Source of the DNA: Bacteriovoracaceae bacterium UBA4097
Lineage (GTDB): Bacteria > Bdellovibrionota > Bacteriovoracia > Bacteriovoracales > Bacteriovoracaceae
Length of the DNA stretch: 14,772 nt
Reading direction: 5' to 3'
NCBI GenBank assembly: GCA_002381765.1
Contig: DFXX01000027.1
Coordinates: 1 to 14,772, forward strand
Part shown: positions 14,115-14,772 of the stretch, one piece after another
How the letters are laid out: each line of letters starts with the position of its first letter
Position numbering within the stretch: position 1 is the stretch's first letter
Position numbers and translations under genes: made by a program
The notes under the pieces: generated by a model
The model's database searches: none
The model's input: only the letters and a program-made list of their open reading frames with translations
What the model was told of the DNA's origin: nothing

Positions 14115-14495
14115 TTAATCCCAGTCCTTGCAAACCCAATTGAACGAGTGAATGTCATACTCGGGAACTCGACCAAATGCAGAGTATTTTCCTTCGCGTG
14201 GAAAGGTGCGGTCGATTTTTAAGCGATGATTGCCATTGGTAAAATGCAGAACCCTTTCGTCATATTTGGTAATCAGATTGACTCGTTTTGAATATCTCTT
14301 TTCTATTCCTTGAATCATGAGTTTAATTTCTAGTTCATAATAATGATTCCTACCCAAAGCAAATTTAGAAACAACGAGGCGATCGACGACGGAGGTTTCA
14401 TCGAGATGAGCGCAATCAAAGAGTTTTTCTTCGCGAACGGCACTGAACGAGAGCATAGAATTAATTAAAAGAAAAATTGTAAGTGTGACTTTCAT
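14115..14495 (-). CDS. Small secreted protein, function unknown
   Basis: The protein is 126 aa and I do not recognise it. It has a signal peptide (core 4-16, probable cleavage after FSA at 19), so it is likely periplasmic or secreted. The mature part is predicted mostly beta-like, with only two cysteines, Cys28 and Cys122, near its two ends, suggesting a disulfide. The ATG has AAGGATAGGA directly upstream, overlapping the stop of the preceding gene region, and sits 12 bases after that stop, so the two may be co-transcribed. Its stop lies immediately against the convergent kinase-like gene with no spacer. Confidence 0.65.
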   Translation of the reverse strand: MKVTLTIFLLINSMLSFSAVREEKLFDCAHLDETSVVDRLVVSKFALGRNHYYELEIKLMIQGIEKRYSKRVNLITKYDERVLHFTNGNHRLKIDRTFPREGKYSAFGRVPEYDIHSFNWVCKDWD

Positions 14496-14507
14496 TTCCT
14501 ATCCTTG

Positions 14508-14772
14508 CTAACTATTTGTGCTGTTTTTCATCCGTAACCCCTTCTTTGTTAAGAAGTATCTTTGTCTACTACTTTGGGGCTTATCAGGAATAGTCATCTT
14601 AATTAACGCATTCTCCAGGGCCGGTAGTAAGTAGTTTTTTCTAAAGTTTTCTGCGTCTTTTAGCTTAAGAGCTTTTTGTAATTCTCCTCTTGTCATCTCT
14701 CCGTTAAGTGCTTGAATTAACCTGACTTCTGGGGTGACTTCCGGGGCGACTTCCGGGGTGACTTCCGGGGTG
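14508..14772 (-). CDS. C-terminal part of a Fic-type or AlbA_2/RecG-like regulator (cut by window edge)
   Basis: The frame is open from the right edge to the TAG at 14510-14508, giving about 88 residues. An internal ATG at 14696 is not a convincing start because the frame continues upstream with meaningful sequence. It reads as four TPEV/APEV units, then a winged-helix-like region: EMTRGELQKALKL, then NFRKNYLLPALENALI, MTIPDKPQS and RYFLTKKG. I recall this tail at the C terminus of Fic/DOC-type proteins and of AlbA_2-domain ATP-binding (RecG-like) regulators; without the upstream domain the two cannot be separated. It precedes the small secreted-protein gene by 12 bases. Confidence 0.75.
   Translation of the reverse strand, partial: TPEVTPEVAPEVTPEVRLIQALNGEMTRGELQKALKLKDAENFRKNYLLPALENALIKMTIPDKPQSSRQRYFLTKKGLRMKNSTNS
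14725..14772. repeat. Four tandem 12-bp units encoding TPEV/APEV
   Basis: Four consecutive 12-base units of the type acttccggggtg occur at 14725, 14737, 14749 and 14761. The last two are identical; the first and second each differ from them by one base. They are in frame with the truncated minus-strand gene and encode the linker ahead of its winged-helix tail. The array reaches the window edge and may be longer. Confidence 0.9.

Noticed and set aside
14725..14772. CRISPR array or noncoding minisatellite
   Set aside because: The units are 12 bases with no spacers and stay in frame with a coding sequence that continues through them.
1..14772. tRNA, rRNA, insertion sequence, integrase or attachment site
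   Set aside because: I looked along both strands and saw no such gene or flanking repeats. The window is almost fully covered by the coding genes listed.

Overview
The window looks like chromosomal DNA of a moderately AT-rich Gram-negative bacterium. My best guess is a Bdellovibrionota member of the Bacteriovorax/Peredibacter type. This rests on gene style (signal peptides, twitch-type radical SAM proteins, a greA-recG operon, an AarF/UbiB kinase-like protein) and base composition; no rRNA or other taxonomic marker is present. Genes are packed very tightly: no intergenic gap exceeds about 130 bases, and most neighbours overlap or abut.

Left part (1-7669): a divergent, probably accessory, small-molecule or surface-modification cluster. 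On the minus strand, reading leftwards from about 3510, are a glycine-amidinotransferase-family enzyme, two radical SAM proteins with Cys-rich (SPASM/twitch-like) N-terminal modules, and a third radical SAM protein cut by the window edge. The last three start codons each overlap the preceding stop by 4 or 8 bases. On the plus strand are a NodU/CmcH/TobZ-type carbamoyltransferase, a DegT/DnrJ/EryC1 PLP aminotransferase and an exported COG1228-type amidohydrolase. The two arms share a 127-bp intergenic region that holds a 7-bp-arm inverted repeat. Amino transfer, amidino transfer (giving a guanidine), carbamoyl transfer and several radical SAM steps together suggest assembly and tailoring of a guanidinylated, carbamoylated aminocyclitol, aminosugar or related metabolite. 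The parts resemble those of streptomycin/bluensomycin-type and saxitoxin-type pathways, but the combination with three radical SAM enzymes is not one I recognise. The product is unknown, and the cluster continues beyond the left edge.

Middle (7661-12317, minus strand): a compact six-gene operon read right to left. It encodes a signal-peptide protein, an 8-Cys zinc-ribbon-like protein, GreA, RecG, a lone FHA-domain protein and an alpha/beta hydrolase. Its last gene overlaps tail-to-tail by 9 bp with the amidohydrolase of the left cluster.

Right part (12402-14772): an AarF/ABC1/UbiB-family atypical kinase with two C-terminal membrane segments (plus strand). It abuts, tail to tail, a small secreted protein of unknown function. 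At the window edge is the C-terminal winged-helix-like tail of a Fic-type or AlbA_2/RecG-like protein, preceded by four tandem 12-bp units encoding TPEV/APEV. I saw no tRNA, rRNA, CRISPR, insertion sequence or convincing intrinsic terminator.
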